A DNA stretch of 64,000 bases from positions 27,161,309 to 27,225,308 of the forward strand of contig OZ038398.1 in NCBI GenBank assembly GCA_964036045.1. The letters are read 5' to 3'. Numbering within the stretch: the first letter of the stretch is position 1; every line of letters begins with the position of its first letter. A program made the translations under genes and the position numbers. Positions 11,477 through 20,848 of the stretch are shown here, in pieces. This stretch comes from Eutreptiella sp. 'Long Island Sound 2002'. Its lineage: Eukaryota > Euglenozoa > Euglenophyceae > Eutreptiales > Eutreptiaceae. The notes below the pieces were generated by a model, which worked only from the letters and a program-made list of their open reading frames with translations, did no database searches and was not told where the DNA came from.

Positions 11477-14026
11477 CAGCCCCTTCGAGCACAGGCTTGG
11501 GCTGAGGTTTGAGAGGCCCAGCCCCGGTACGCAACTCCTCCCGCAAGTCGCCTGCGCCCCAGGGGACCCACCGGTCTGTTAGGTGATGGGGGCCACAGCG
11601 GGTCTACTACAGGCAGGACACCACCCGTTTGTGTGTCCCGAGCTGCAGCAGGTGGGGGGCGGGGCGGGCACAGGATGGGAACAAGGGGGCGGGGCGGGGG
11701 GGGGGGGTCAGAGGAAGCGCCTCTTAACCATGACGCAAAGGCGGCGCGGGCAAGTAGCACACCAGGGTGTGGGTGTGGGTGCAGCAGTACCAGGGCCCTG
11801 CGGAAAGGGACATCATGCGACGCACGCCACCCCCACCCTTTTTCGGTGGCCAAGTTGCCAAAGGAGGCATTTATCATTACCCCCCAAGGGCCCTTTACTT
11901 TTGAGTGGGCTCATGCTTGCGAATGGTGGCAACAAATGAAGTTGCAAAGGTGGTTCGAATGGCGCAACAACATTGTGAGTGGTGTTGTGTGCGTTCATGA
12001 TTTTAGGAAGATAATTGTTCCCATCTAACAACGACAAGCTATTTTCAGGCCGATAAAGGTTACATGGACCGCGAGATTCATCTAACGATTATTGTCCTGA
12101 AAACTCGCCTCCATCTAACACTTTTAAAACATTTCAAAGCATTTCGCACTTGCTGTGCCCTTTTGACCCGGCGAACCAACCAACGGTGGCTCCTTGGGCG
12201 GTTGCTTGGCATGTGTGGCACCCGGCGTGAAGACTGGCCCCACTGTTTTGAAATGTTTCCAAAGGTTTTGAAATGTTTCCAAAGAGGTTTCCAAATGTTT
12301 TGAAATGTTTTCAAATGTTTTGAATTTGTGATGGGGAAACGATGATTGCCAAACCGGGCCCTCTCGTGCACTGGCATGCCCCACAATTGGGCGAGCGGCA
12401 CTGCTTAGCCCAGAGCAGTCGATTCTCGAAATTACGGGTGATTGGGCGAGCAGAGGGTGTGTGTGGGGGGCTGCCACCCCCGCCCCAATTTACGCCTCCC
12501 CCCGCAATTGCCCTCAATCCTCAAAGGCATGTCACACACAACGTATGGTGCTGGTCACCGGGTGTACACGTACCCAACCGCCTTTGACGGGAAGCCATGA
12601 GGTATCACAGGCCAACGAGGCAAGAAAGCTTTGTCCAATAATGCAATTGGGGCAGACTGTCATGAGGTATTGGCCTCCACGTGTTTGCAGCAAAAATGCA
12701 CGTTATGAGCGGGTGATATTTTTGTTCTATTGCCAGGTGGGGTCCAAGCGCACCCAGGGGCACGTGAATGGCACTCATAGGCGAAGGCCTAGTGCAATAT
12801 GCAGCCCTGGTTCTGTGACCGAAATTTTTGCATGGTTGAGGCATGTCCACCAAAACGGACACACATGAACAGTGGATCTTAGACTGTATCGCTTATGTAG
12901 CTGCTGCTACCATAGTCGAGGAACCGACCCATTATGAATGGAAGGGTAAACAAGCATAAGACAGGGAACTAGAAAGACGGAGAGACACGGCGACAGTCCT
13001 CCAACTGCTGTTGCACGAGTCTGTCTCTGCTTCTTTTTTGATCAATTTTTGGAGAATGGTGTTTACGCTGCCGGATGCTGCCAAAATGTGACCAAAGCCT
13101 CTGCCGGACACTGCCGGATGTGATCCTGTCGGCCGAATACCACCAGAGTCAGTAAATCGTAGCAAGGAACCAATCCCCCATTATACAAGATTTTGTAGGT
13201 CTGCCACTCTATGTCTACATCTGCAAACAAACACCCCGTTCACCGCATACAATAAAGGCTCTGTGGTGCATCAGGAGCAACAATAGCATGTTGAGAGGAC
13301 TTCTGCACAAGTCCACAGGGGCATCCCCCGGACGTGGGGCAGGGCATCATGCACACGTGGGTTCATAGTTGTGGCCAGACAATACAGTGAGTTGGTGATT
13401 GCAATGCATTGGCCCACCAAAAGGTCAAATACTAGTGGGTGGAAACACCCTGTCAATGATTTGGCCCCGCGTCCGCCTCGTGTCCTGCCCTGCGACCTTG
13501 ACCGCGACCTCAGGATTTCGCTTCATGAGTTATTGAGCACAACCGGTTGCCTGTTGATAATATTCATGGTCACGACCTCTTGGCATGACGTGTCAATTCG
13601 GTCACGGTTGTGGACCCTTGTATCGCCTAGCTTCCAAAGGGCACGTTGTTCGCGCGGCTTTGTAAAGGCACAGCCACAAAACAACAATCATACGATGGGC
13701 CGGAGTTCTCAGAGATTTCCACCTCCGCCCGTCTCTTCTGCGGTGCCGCTACTGCGGACACGGCCACCCAGTCCTTGCCGCCTCCCGCTTCCCACACCAC
13801 ATCCCTCTTCTTGTGGCGCTCCTTCCTCCCCCCCTGCCCCCCGCCTTCTGCTTGTGGCCCCTCCTCTGCCCTGTGTGTCCGGCCACAACACCCGCAGTTG
13901 ATGGGCAACAAGTTGGGGTGGAGCGCGGATCGCAGAGCACAGGAGGTCCACAAGACGTTGGCCTTCCTGGAGACCTTCAAGCCGCCGTCCGCACAGCAAC
14001 TGGCGTGCACTGGCACGGCCCAGTGA
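1..14026 (+). CDS. GPD2: FAD-dependent glycerol-3-phosphate dehydrogenase, mitochondrial type (5'-partial, 6 exons)
   Basis: It oxidises sn-glycerol 3-phosphate to dihydroxyacetone phosphate and passes electrons through FAD to ubiquinone at the mitochondrial inner membrane. Exons I infer: 1-240, 1072-1224, 6911-7046, 7862-7959, 8558-8758 and 13898-14026 (957 bp, 318 codons plus TGA). The order matches the C-terminal half of the family: SPSSGVHITLP and LPWEGEAIAGTTD (exon 1), SVWTGIRPLVADP (exon 2), ITGGKWTTYRQMAEDTVD, the FAD-domain signature (exon 3), YGISHTLAKHLAHSYGD (exon 4), EYACTACDMLARRTRLAFLD (exon 5) and LMGNKLGWSADRRAQEV (exon 6). Donors are GAG|GTTGCC, ATG|GTGTGT, GTG|GTATGC, CAG|GTCTGA and GAG|GTGTGC; acceptors all end in CAG; phases agree at every junction (0,0,1,0,0). 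The protein stops soon after the last family helix, so it lacks the EF-hands of animal enzymes and resembles the plant form. The N-terminal FAD-binding region lies off the left edge. The first exon may begin at base 6 behind a ctcag acceptor. Confidence 0.85.
241..1071 (+). other. Intron 1 of the glycerol-3-phosphate dehydrogenase gene
   Basis: Runs from GTTGCC to a CTCTTCTCCGCAG acceptor. Positions about 266-540 are a degenerate GTGGGTGTGGGC tract with almost no A on the plus strand. The remainder is unique sequence in which I see nothing else. Confidence 0.7.
1283..1410 (+). repeat. GGTGT-tailed dispersed repeat, copy 1
   Basis: A run of (GGTGT)n at about 1287-1350 is followed by GCCGAAGGTGCTGTTACCAG and a conserved stretch ending AGGATGTCTATCC. 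The flank after the microsatellite matches copies at 1837-2070 (inverted) and 6034-6270, so the unit is a dispersed repeat with a pentanucleotide end, not a simple expansion. Confidence 0.7.
1837..2070 (-). repeat. GGTGT-tailed dispersed repeat, copy 2 (inverted, about 34 pentamers)
   Basis: On the plus strand this reads TTGCATTTTCCCGCGTGC, a conserved flank, then (CCACA)n for about 170 bases. Its reverse complement matches the flank of copies 1 and 3, including a CGCTGTTACCAAAAGGCAAT block. It lies head-to-head with copy 1, 430 bp away. Confidence 0.75.
2071..3600. repeat. 47-bp minisatellite that reverses orientation halfway
   Basis: From about 2071 to 3005 a unit of about 47 bp repeats, built around TTGGGGCAGTGGGCAGTGGA and a CACTGCC motif; adjacent units at about 2129 and 2176 are 47 bp apart. 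From about 3010 to 3560 the array continues as diverged reverse complements (GTCCCACTGCCCACTACTCC). It is a degenerate, very large inverted repeat inside an intron. Open frames of 100-300 codons here are by-products of the repeat. Confidence 0.8.
3655..4200. repeat. Minisatellite, about 90-bp unit
   Basis: The motif GGGGATGGTAGCCCCCAAAA recurs at about 3683, 3774, 3866, 3955, 4045 and 4135, spacing 89-92 bp, followed each time by a GGGTCACGGGCTGGAGGGA-like block and a GGGCGCC block. Six to seven diverged copies; no gene seen. Confidence 0.8.
6034..6270 (+). repeat. GGTGT-tailed dispersed repeat, copy 3
   Basis: An imperfect (GGTGT)n array at 6034-6195 is followed by GCCGAAGGCGCTGTTCCAAA, then GGCCGGGATGTCTTGCACAC and an AATGCAAAACG end. 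It is in the same orientation as copy 1 and matches the inverted copy 2 through the GGGATG-TCTTGCAC block. Confidence 0.75.
7047..8557 (+). other. Introns 3 and 4 of the glycerol-3-phosphate dehydrogenase gene (exon 4 lies between them)
   Basis: Intron 3 (7047-7861) runs from GTATGC to TTTTTCCGGTCCCACAG and intron 4 (7960-8557) from GTCTGATC to CGAACCTTCTGCAG. Exon 4 at 7862-7959 lies between them and is phase 1 at its 5' side, phase 0 at its 3' side. I see no repeats or nested genes in either intron apart from short G or C runs near 7340 and 7390. Confidence 0.7.
9009..11191 (-). pseudogene. Antisense coding-like block inside intron 5, unidentified
   Basis: The plus strand is strongly T/C-rich here while the minus strand carries several hydrophilic open stretches in different frames. 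The best is 10895-11104, with HGVQLVGMKQGGLEGCRGII followed by charged, valine-rich sequence. That pattern resembles a small SH3/KOW-like beta barrel (V-x-L-x-G-x(4)-G-x-x-G-x-x-G). A second stretch, 10347-10652, is rich in Gln, Arg, Glu and Lys; a third, 9009-9494, is Pro/Lys/Gly-rich. Frames do not join without shifts, so this is either a spliced nested gene or a decayed retroelement. No reverse transcriptase or integrase motif is visible. Confidence 0.25.
11421..11475. repeat. (CA)n microsatellite
   Basis: About 27 dinucleotides with one T interruption (ACACATACAC) at the start. Confidence 0.95.
12120..12330. repeat. TTTTGAAATGTTT short tandem and foldback repeat
   Basis: TTTTGAAATGTTTCCAAA-like units repeat about five times from 12243 to 12322. 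A reverse-complement copy (AAAACATTTCAAAGCATTTC) lies at about 12126-12145, so the two can pair. Confidence 0.6.
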
Positions 14027-16740
14027 TGCACTGGCCCGGAGGGCGGTTGCTGCGATTCGCAGTGTAGGAGCGGGACAGCGGCTTAGGGGCCCTTGTTTGA
14101 GGGTACAGAGGCCGGTCCAGCCCCGCTCCAAACCGGTTTACAAGCCCCACTCCAGCCCGTCGCGAACCCGTCACAACACCTCCCATCGTCCGGTCGGGTC
14201 GGCAGATGACAGCGGCGTTCTGCCGACAGCCATTGGCTTGACAGCAACGCGACGGCGGTGGGCACAGGGGTCTGTTGTGCTAGCGTGTCCCGCGGCGGCC
14301 GTCTGGATGGCTCATGCGGTGGCCTCCGCTGCCAGGCCCGGTCACCGGCCCGCAGACGGGCCCACACCGCGAGTCCCGCCTCTCGCCCCGTCACAGCGAT
14401 TGACGCGGCAATGGCATCGGAGGGCCACGAGGCGCAGCGGCGCTCCATCGGAGAACAGCACCCGCCCGGCGGACAACCGGCGCCACGTCTCCCCTCCGAT
14501 GGTGCGGCTACGCGCCGGTGTGCGCCTGCCCACGGACTGCCCCTGGCCGCCATGCGGCCTTGCCCAGGCGGAGGGTATGCGCTGCCGCAGGAGGAGTGGA
14601 GGGATGGATGAGCCGTGGGATCCTGAGGATCCCGGACGTGCGGCTTGAACATGTGCCCTTTGGCGTGGCGTCCCAATATGCGATGGCCTTCTCATCGATC
14701 GTTCTGGACTGTCATGGCGGGGGGTCACAGGGTATTGCACAGCAGTCATCACAAGCGCATGCATGTCATCCCCCCCCCCCTCCCCCAACAAGTGATGACT
14801 GACAGTCATGCACGGGGACCTGTGCCCCCCTCCCCCCCCCGCCTGAGTGAGCCCCCCCTGGGGAGGCAGCTTCGCTGACTACGATCAGTCTTCTCGAGGT
14901 TCCGTCGTCCGTTTTGTCCGCCCGCCGGCCATGCCCCACGTGACTTCAGAGTGTGCTCGAAGTCGCGCCGGGCCTTGGCAACGACGCCCCTTTTATGCCT
15001 TTGTACAGTAGACGAACCACCCCCCACCCCTCGACCAACAAAGCGGGTCACACAACAAAACGACGCGGCACCGGACACTAGCCGTACCCCGCGGTACCCG
15101 ACCAGCCATTCGGGACACCTCCCTGTCCTGAAGTGCGCGCCGTCCTGCCTCTGCGCGAATCAATGTGGGTCAATGCCGCCCACAACCGCCAGCGCCATCC
15201 CGAGACGCACCAACGGAAGGTGTGCCCTTTGTGAATGGCCCGCACCTTTTTTGAATGAGCTGCGAGTTGGCGCAGACTTCACCGGAATTTGCTCGAACTT
15301 CACACAAAGTCACGCGAAGTTCGCGTGAATCGGCACATCCACAGCGCATTCGAAACGGGCGTTTCACAACGGTGACCGGGCGGTGCTTTCAAACCAAAGA
15401 ACAAGACAAACCACACGAAAAAGTCCGAGACAATCCCCAAATTGCTTTGTGGCACCCTTCCGTGCCACCCTGACTGATCCGTTGGGCACCACTCGACACC
15501 GTATGGCAATCCTGGACCCCAGGGTCGCCTCCTGCGGGAGGAGGCGCCGCCCGTTCGCATGAGGCCCCGGCTCTGTGATGGTGCGGGCACGTCCTGGAAC
15601 GCACCGTATTTCTCGGCGAACGTATGCATGGCCCGCGTTGTTGGTCTAGCGAGATCGGGCATTATCCAACGGCCGCGGCGGCGGCGGGCGGCTCCGTCGA
15701 ACCTTTGCGAAGTGGGGCCAGAGGGAGCCTTGTGCTGTGGATGGGCCCATTGCGGAACGAGGCTGGACCAAAGCTATGAAGGCGAGGATGGTGTGCGTGG
15801 GGGGGGGGGGGGGGCAATCAGGAGGACGAGGAGCGGGGGGACGACGAGGAGGAGGAGAACAAGGGGGAGGCGGGCGGGGGGGGGGGAGAACGTGTGACTG
15901 TCCAGGGCCCTGTAAAGAAGCAGCAACCCGACGGAATGTCACACAGGGGGGGGAATGACGACGAAGATCATGGCGAGCAGGAGGAGGCATGGAGGGACGT
16001 GGTGTTGCCCCCCGGTCCCCCTGTGCTGGTCCCCGCTGGACATTGTTGTCCATGGGGCCGGGGACGCACACTGAGACGGCCGACAGTCCCAGCGGCGACA
16101 GTGATACACGCCATTGGGGCCACAATCATGGAATTTACAACACAGCAGGATGCCACTGGTCAATATCGGTCTATAGTAAATAAAGAGGCCTTCATGATGG
16201 CAAGGAGAACAAGCAGAGATGTTGATATCTGATAGTGGTGGAAGCGAGGAGCCAGCAGTTGATGATGCTTCTCTGGTGTTGTGGCACACCAGCCAGAGAG
16301 GGCGTTGCCCTGCAGTGTGTTTGTTCAACACAGCTGGTGACCAGCAGAAATATGGTGAACTGCCCCTATCTGACTGCACCCTCCCAAAACACAACAAACA
16401 AAAGCAGTCTGAGCAATGCTGCCACAAAAGCAATGCATGCCGAACGACATGAATAGCAAACCCAAACCATGTCTGAAGTCCCATCTCAGACACTTGCACA
16501 TTTGTCCCCAGCCAGGTCAGACATCCTGTAACACATATACAAAGAGCAATGTGAAGCCAAACACTGAGTGTAAAACCATATGTCGTTCTCTGACCCTCCA
16601 TCACCTCTCCTACCTCCATACCCAAGATGGAAATGGGTCAAGCCCCGCCCCCATCCCCAAGGGTGTTCCCCTTACAGCACAACATATAGACCTAAGGCAA
16701 CTTGTCTTCCCGTACTGTGGTTCTAGGTCAGCGGAAAAAA
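14027..16740. other. GC-rich intergenic region after the dehydrogenase gene; no gene supported
   Basis: Both strands carry overlapping GC-driven frames of up to about 200 codons between 14083 and 14676, none with a recognisable motif or a clear preference for one strand. Runs of C or G of 9-12 bases occur near 14770, 14826, 15800 and 15880. A stretch at 15894-15955 (CTGTCCAGGGCCCTGTAAAG through TGTCACACAGGGGGG) is a diverged relative of 11234-11294, suggesting a dispersed repeat of unknown type. The frame at 16051-16232 (ending RTSRDVDI) looks mildly coding-like but is unassigned. Confidence 0.5.
15310..15328. repeat. 19-bp near-perfect palindrome
   Basis: TCACGCGAA and TTCGCGTGA are exact reverse complements separated by one G. 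No adjacent gene makes it an operator; it is noted only as a hairpin. Confidence 0.6.
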
Positions 16741-16748
16741 ATCACCCA

Positions 16749-16977
16749 AAAGGGGGGATAAAACCACCACAAAGGGTGGATACCCCCCCCCAACTGACCC
16801 AATGGGGGGATAAAACCACCCCCTGGGGGGGGACCCTTTGCAAGGATAAAACCACCCCTTTGAGGGGATAAACCCACCCCCCCAAAACGGGGATAAAACC
16901 ACCCCAGGGGTCAAAAATGGCCAAAAAGGAGGTTGGGGGTGGTTATCCCCCATTTGGGGGTGGTTTTATAGCCACGA
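16749..16977. repeat. GGGGATAAAACCACCCC array with terminal inverted copies
   Basis: The motif GGGGATAAAACCACCCC or close variants occurs about six times from 16752 to 16905. It is followed by two reversed copies (GGGGGTGGTTATCCCC and GGGGGTGGTTTTAT) at about 16933-16972. The region can fold into a long G/C-arm hairpin. Confidence 0.8.
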
Positions 16978-17760
16978 CCAGCCATACCACAGCATTGCTT
17001 CCTATTGTTGTTGGACACTGGTGATGCCAATACCATTGATTGGTCCATCGCAGGATGTGCTCTCAGACACGTTGGAAACACACTGCATATCTAAGAAAAT
17101 TGAATATTTGCAGAGTAAATGTTGCATGCAGTGCAAAGGAAAAGTTGGTTCTTTTTTTTTCCTTACTATTGATGTTAGGAATCGTGAATAAGCAATGTGG
17201 AGGCAAGCAAACCCATGGAAGCAATGGACAACTGTGCAGCCGTCAACACTGTATTACGACATTTGCATTGTAAAGGAATGTGCAAAAGAGTGTGCTCCAA
17301 AGAACCCTTTTGGTATCTCATGGTACTAATCCGCCAATCTACACCCTCCTCTACGCTTCATGCAGATGCCCAATATGGCTGTGGGCACATTTTGGGCCTA
17401 GAAGGCTTTTTGGGACTTTTGATGGCCAAAAAGGGTCAAAACGACCTCACAATGGGCTTATTTCATACATTTATGCATGCCAAATGGTCCAAGATCATTT
17501 TTGGTAGAACACGCTTTTGCCTTTTTTTTAGTTCCACGTGGCCCATTTCTAAGGTATTTCAGGATTTTCAGAGGGCCAAAACAGGCCGACAAAGGCTCAA
17601 ATTTGGGCCCGGTGGGGTATAAACACATGCGGGAGGCTGAGGCGGACCGTCCAGAGCCGGACCCGACCAGCCGCGCAGAGGCGGGTCCGGTTATCCGGGG
17701 TATAGCAGGCCAGACGTAAGTGCTGGTAGCTACACCTCCCTGCACCAGAGCCGGACCCCA
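16978..17760. other. Intergenic sequence, no gene supported
   Basis: A 141-codon plus-strand frame at 17197-17622 is open but has low coding character. The minus strand is open in several short frames. No motif is recognised. Confidence 0.4.
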
Positions 17761-17764
17761 CCAT

Positions 17765-18505
17765 TATTTCTAACCGGTGCAGGCCTATTTCTAACTGGTA
17801 TAGGCCTATTTCTAACCAATGCAGGCCTATTTCTAACCGGTGCAGGCCTTTTTTGAACCGGCGAAGCCCTATTTCGAACCAGTGCGGGCTTTCTTTTAAC
17901 CGGCGAAGGCCTATTTCCAACCGGCGCGGGCCTATTTGTAACCGGTGCCGGGCTATTTCCAACCGGTGCAGGCCTCTTTCTAACCGGTGCAGGCTTTTTA
18001 TTAACCGGCGAAGCCCTATTTCGAACCAGTGCGGGCCTATTTGTAACGGGTGCCGGGCTATTTCCCACCGGCGCAGGCCTATCTCTAACCGGTGCAGGCC
18101 TATTTCTAACCGGTGCAGGCCTATTTCGAACTGGTGCAGGCCTATTTCTAACTGGTGCCGGCCTATTCCTAACGGTTGCAGGCCTATTTCTAACCGGTGC
18201 GGGCCTAAGTCTAATCGCTGCAGGCCTATTTCTAACCGGTGTGTGCCCATCTCTAACCGGTGCAGGCCTAATTCCAACCGGTGCAGGCCTTTTTCGAACC
18301 GGTGCAGGCCTATTTCTACCCGGTGCCGGCCTAATTCTAACCGGTGCAGGCCTATTTCTAACCGGTGCAAGCCTATTTCCAATCGCTGCAAGCCTAATTC
18401 TGGCCGGTGCATGCCTATTTCTAACCGGTGCAGGCCGAAAACTAACTGGTGTAGGCCTATTTCTAACCCATGCAGGCCTATTTCGAACCGTTGCGGGCCT
18501 ATAAC
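17765..18505. repeat. 21-bp minisatellite, about 35 copies
   Basis: The unit CTATTTCTAACCGGTGCAGG plus C repeats with point variation through 740 bp. Because 21 is a multiple of three, it gives seven-residue repeats in every open frame: ISNRCRP on the plus strand, and RLEIGLH or RNRPAPV on the minus strand. The minus-strand frame runs 315 codons. No splice-supported unique sequence flanks it, so I call it a satellite, not a gene, though a coding role on the minus strand is not excluded. Confidence 0.85.
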
Positions 18506-18604
18506 TAGTACCACTATCGGAACAATATTTTCATATCTTTGCACTATCTATACCTTTAACCGCGGACCGCCCGTACCCTTACCTCAAGACACATCGATGA
18601 GAAG

Positions 18605-19256
18605 CCCCAAGTGAAGTCAAGGATCTACCTTCGGCTGGTAGCCACACGCCGTCATCTTCTCACAAGGCCGAGAACAAAGAATGGGACATTGACAGGACCA
18701 TTAATAGGAAAGCGGAGCTATTGACTAATGAAGGAGCATCTTAAGGCCACCGCCCTATCTGAAGCTATCAAAGACAAGCTAGGTATGACAGAGCCTTTGG
18801 CCAAACGTGCCTCACCCTCCCCGGGCATGGCCACTGTGCCTGCGGACCTAAAGAGGCCTCATGAGAAGAGAAGACTGCTTGAGGCCACTGGCCATAGTCT
18901 ATTCCACCGCCGGACCCGCATGATCATTGTATCCAAGATGGAGGAGACTAGTAGAACAAAGGAGCTACCATGTCTTTCTTGGGGCACAAAGACTACCTAG
19001 CAGGTGGTTCATGAACGAAAACCCTAGAAAAACCCTCCTTGCCGTTGAAGTATTGGTAAATGTCTTGCAAACATTTGCTGGGGCACCTGCACTCTGGCCG
19101 CAGCTTTTTTTCATTGAATATGCACATTTTGTGGTGCAACAAAATGACTACGAAGCATGCATGCTATACATTGATGTTGGAGACTACGAAAGCCACTTTG
19201 CCCTTGGGTATCACCAAATGAGCAGATCATTTTGCCAAAAAGCCATGTGCACATAG
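18605..19256 (+). pseudogene. Decayed plus-strand coding-like block, unidentified
   Basis: Three adjacent frames each look like protein but only join through shifts. The first is 18615-18738 (KAENKEWDIDRTINRKAELL, then a stop). The second is 18728-19000 (IKDKLGMTEPLAKRASPSPG, LKRPHEKRRLLEATGHSLF). The third is 18990-19256 (VLVNVLQTFAGAPALWPQLF, QNDYEACMLYIDVGDYESHF). Charged residues and balanced composition set it apart from the satellite just upstream. I recognise no family; a retroelement gag or an inactivated host gene are both possible. Confidence 0.3.
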
Positions 19257-19400
19257 CCTACATATGACGCTAAATAGCAAAATTGCAAAATTGAAGGGTC
19301 TTGGGGTGATTGGCAATTTTCTTGCCTCTCCATGAGATATTATGCCCGTGCAATTTTACAAACTCTTTTCTTTCAACTCACAACCCGCTCACTTGTACCT

Positions 19401-20607
19401 TCACACCACCTTGCAAAAAAAGTGAAAAACACATGCACTTGGGAGCACTCGAAAGTCTCCTTGTGTGAACACCGCAAATGCAACTGCTACTACAGCTGCA
19501 ATGGACCCGACGGCAGCAGTAAGTGGTGAAGACAGACAACATTCGGAGCAGGAGGACTCCACGCGCACAATGGGGAAGGTGAGCCGCTCTATTGGGCAAT
19601 CACAGTATAGCTGCGTATGGCCTAAGGTTCGGAATCGGTTTTACCAATTAATCGGATAATCGGATTAATTGGATTAATTGGGTCTAATGTGACAAATGAT
19701 CGGTAAAACTGATTATTTTGAAAACTGGTATAAACCAATTAATCGGACAAGCTATGTATGAAAAAGAAATATTTCGTTGATACACCATCAAATGTTTCTT
19801 ATCAAAAACCAGAGGATTTTGCAAAATCACAGGCAACTTGGGATAAAAGTCAAAGGTTTAGCATGTCTTTCACCCTCATTATCCTGTATACTATCCCTTA
19901 GGTTAAAGTTCAAGGCTTTTCGGCAATAATTGCATTTTGTAGAGACAACAATCGAAAATAACCAATTATTTTTGTGTCATATAATCGGAATAATTGGTTA
20001 TTTTTATAGAAATGATTGAAAACAATCGGTTATTTTTGCATGAAACCAATTCCGAACCTTAGTATGGCCTGGGCGCTCGTAGCTGATGGTGACACGCTCC
20101 GTGAAGGATAAGAGGCCCACAACAATGATAGGCACACATTCCTCTGTGGTGCCTCTCAGGTAAAAAACATGATTCTCCGGCGCCACAAAGTCAATATTCA
20201 TTGCCAAGTGTCCTGTGGAAAGCAAAAGAGGCTAAACATAGTCACACTGATATTTTCAAATGCACAAAGTGGCCTGCTGCCCACTCTTACACCCGGACAT
20301 TGATGATTCCACCCAAACACAACAATTGGCTACCTGTTTGTGATGCTAAAGCTCCTATGACCGCTTTTGGGCAACATTCCATAGTACCGCCATTCTATGC
20401 CCACCAGGCTAAAGTCGCGAAGCTAAAGCGCAAAGCATCCTCTAGGGCTAATGCATGGTGCATGCATGACCCAAAAAGGTGATGCATGATGCATGACATG
20501 TGCAACACACCTTCCTCTTCAGCTTTGTACATTACACCCGTGTAGGCTATTGTGGGGTGGGACCCAAACCCACAACTATATTCGAACTGGATCACGTTCA
20601 CAAAGGG
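19401..20607 (-). CDS. Unknown single-pass membrane protein, C-terminal two exons, one split by an inserted element
   Basis: Exon A, 20607-20511, encodes PFVNVIQFEYSCGFGSHPTI and ends AAG|GTGTGT in phase 1. The acceptor CCTCTTTTGCTTTCCACAG opens exon B at 20212 in the matching phase, giving MNIDFVAPENHVFYLRGTTE and VGLLSFTERVTISYERPGH. The frame is then met by the 441-bp element at 19622-20062. If the element is ignored, or removed as an intron, the frame continues as LYCDCPIERLTFPIVRVESS, then a hydrophobic helix (LTAAVGSIAAVVAVAFAVF), and stops at TGA 19403-19401. The cysteine-bearing region before a C-terminal helix suggests a type I surface protein. Upstream exons were not found; the exon A acceptor (CATAGTAG) is weak. 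No family was recognised. Confidence 0.55.
19622..20062. mobile_element. MITE-like element with terminal inverted repeats and 6-bp target duplication
   Basis: The left end CTAAGGTTCGGAATCGGTTT and the right end (reverse complement CTAAGGTTCGGAATTGGTTT) match at 19 of 20 bases. TATGGC flanks both sides (19616-19621 and 20063-20068). The 441-bp interior is AT-rich, repeats AATTAATCGG/ATAACCAATTATTTTT-type motifs and encodes nothing. It lies inside an open reading frame on the minus strand, whose sequence continues in frame across the empty site. Confidence 0.85.
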
Positions 20608-20848
20608 CTACTATGCATTGCCATTCTACTTGGGGATGTTCTTGTATGCACTTTGTGCATAGCTCACATGCTGCGTGCAATACACCCCCCACACAAACAT
20701 GTGAAGCTATCCGAAAACTGCCAAGAATACTGGAAAGCTGCGGAATAAGGAGACAGCATCACTGTGATTCAGCATCAATCTAGAAATAACAAAAATCTTC
20801 GAACATCTATGATGGTGTTTTGCTTGCCCAAAAAGGAACATGCAACTG

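Larger units (their letters stand above)
8759..13897 (+). other. Intron 5 of the glycerol-3-phosphate dehydrogenase gene (5.1 kb)
   Basis: Donor GAG|GTGTGCCC; acceptor in a stretch ending ACAACACCCGCAG. The exons on either side give the continuous family sequence RVVE/LMGNKLGW. It contains an antisense coding-like block (9009-11191), facing poly-C/poly-G runs at about 11104-11137, a CA microsatellite (11421-11475) and a short foldback (12120-12330). I see nothing definite in 12330-13897. Confidence 0.7.

Noticed and set aside
14083-14676. Overlapping 183- and 197-codon frames on opposite strands
   Set aside because: High GC removes stops on both strands; there are no motifs, no splice evidence and no compositional preference.
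19378-19599. Cys/Ser-rich minus-strand frame starting MPNRAAHLPHCARG
   Set aside because: A neighbouring frame continues the upstream exon across the inserted element and contains a membrane helix, so this frame is its shadow.
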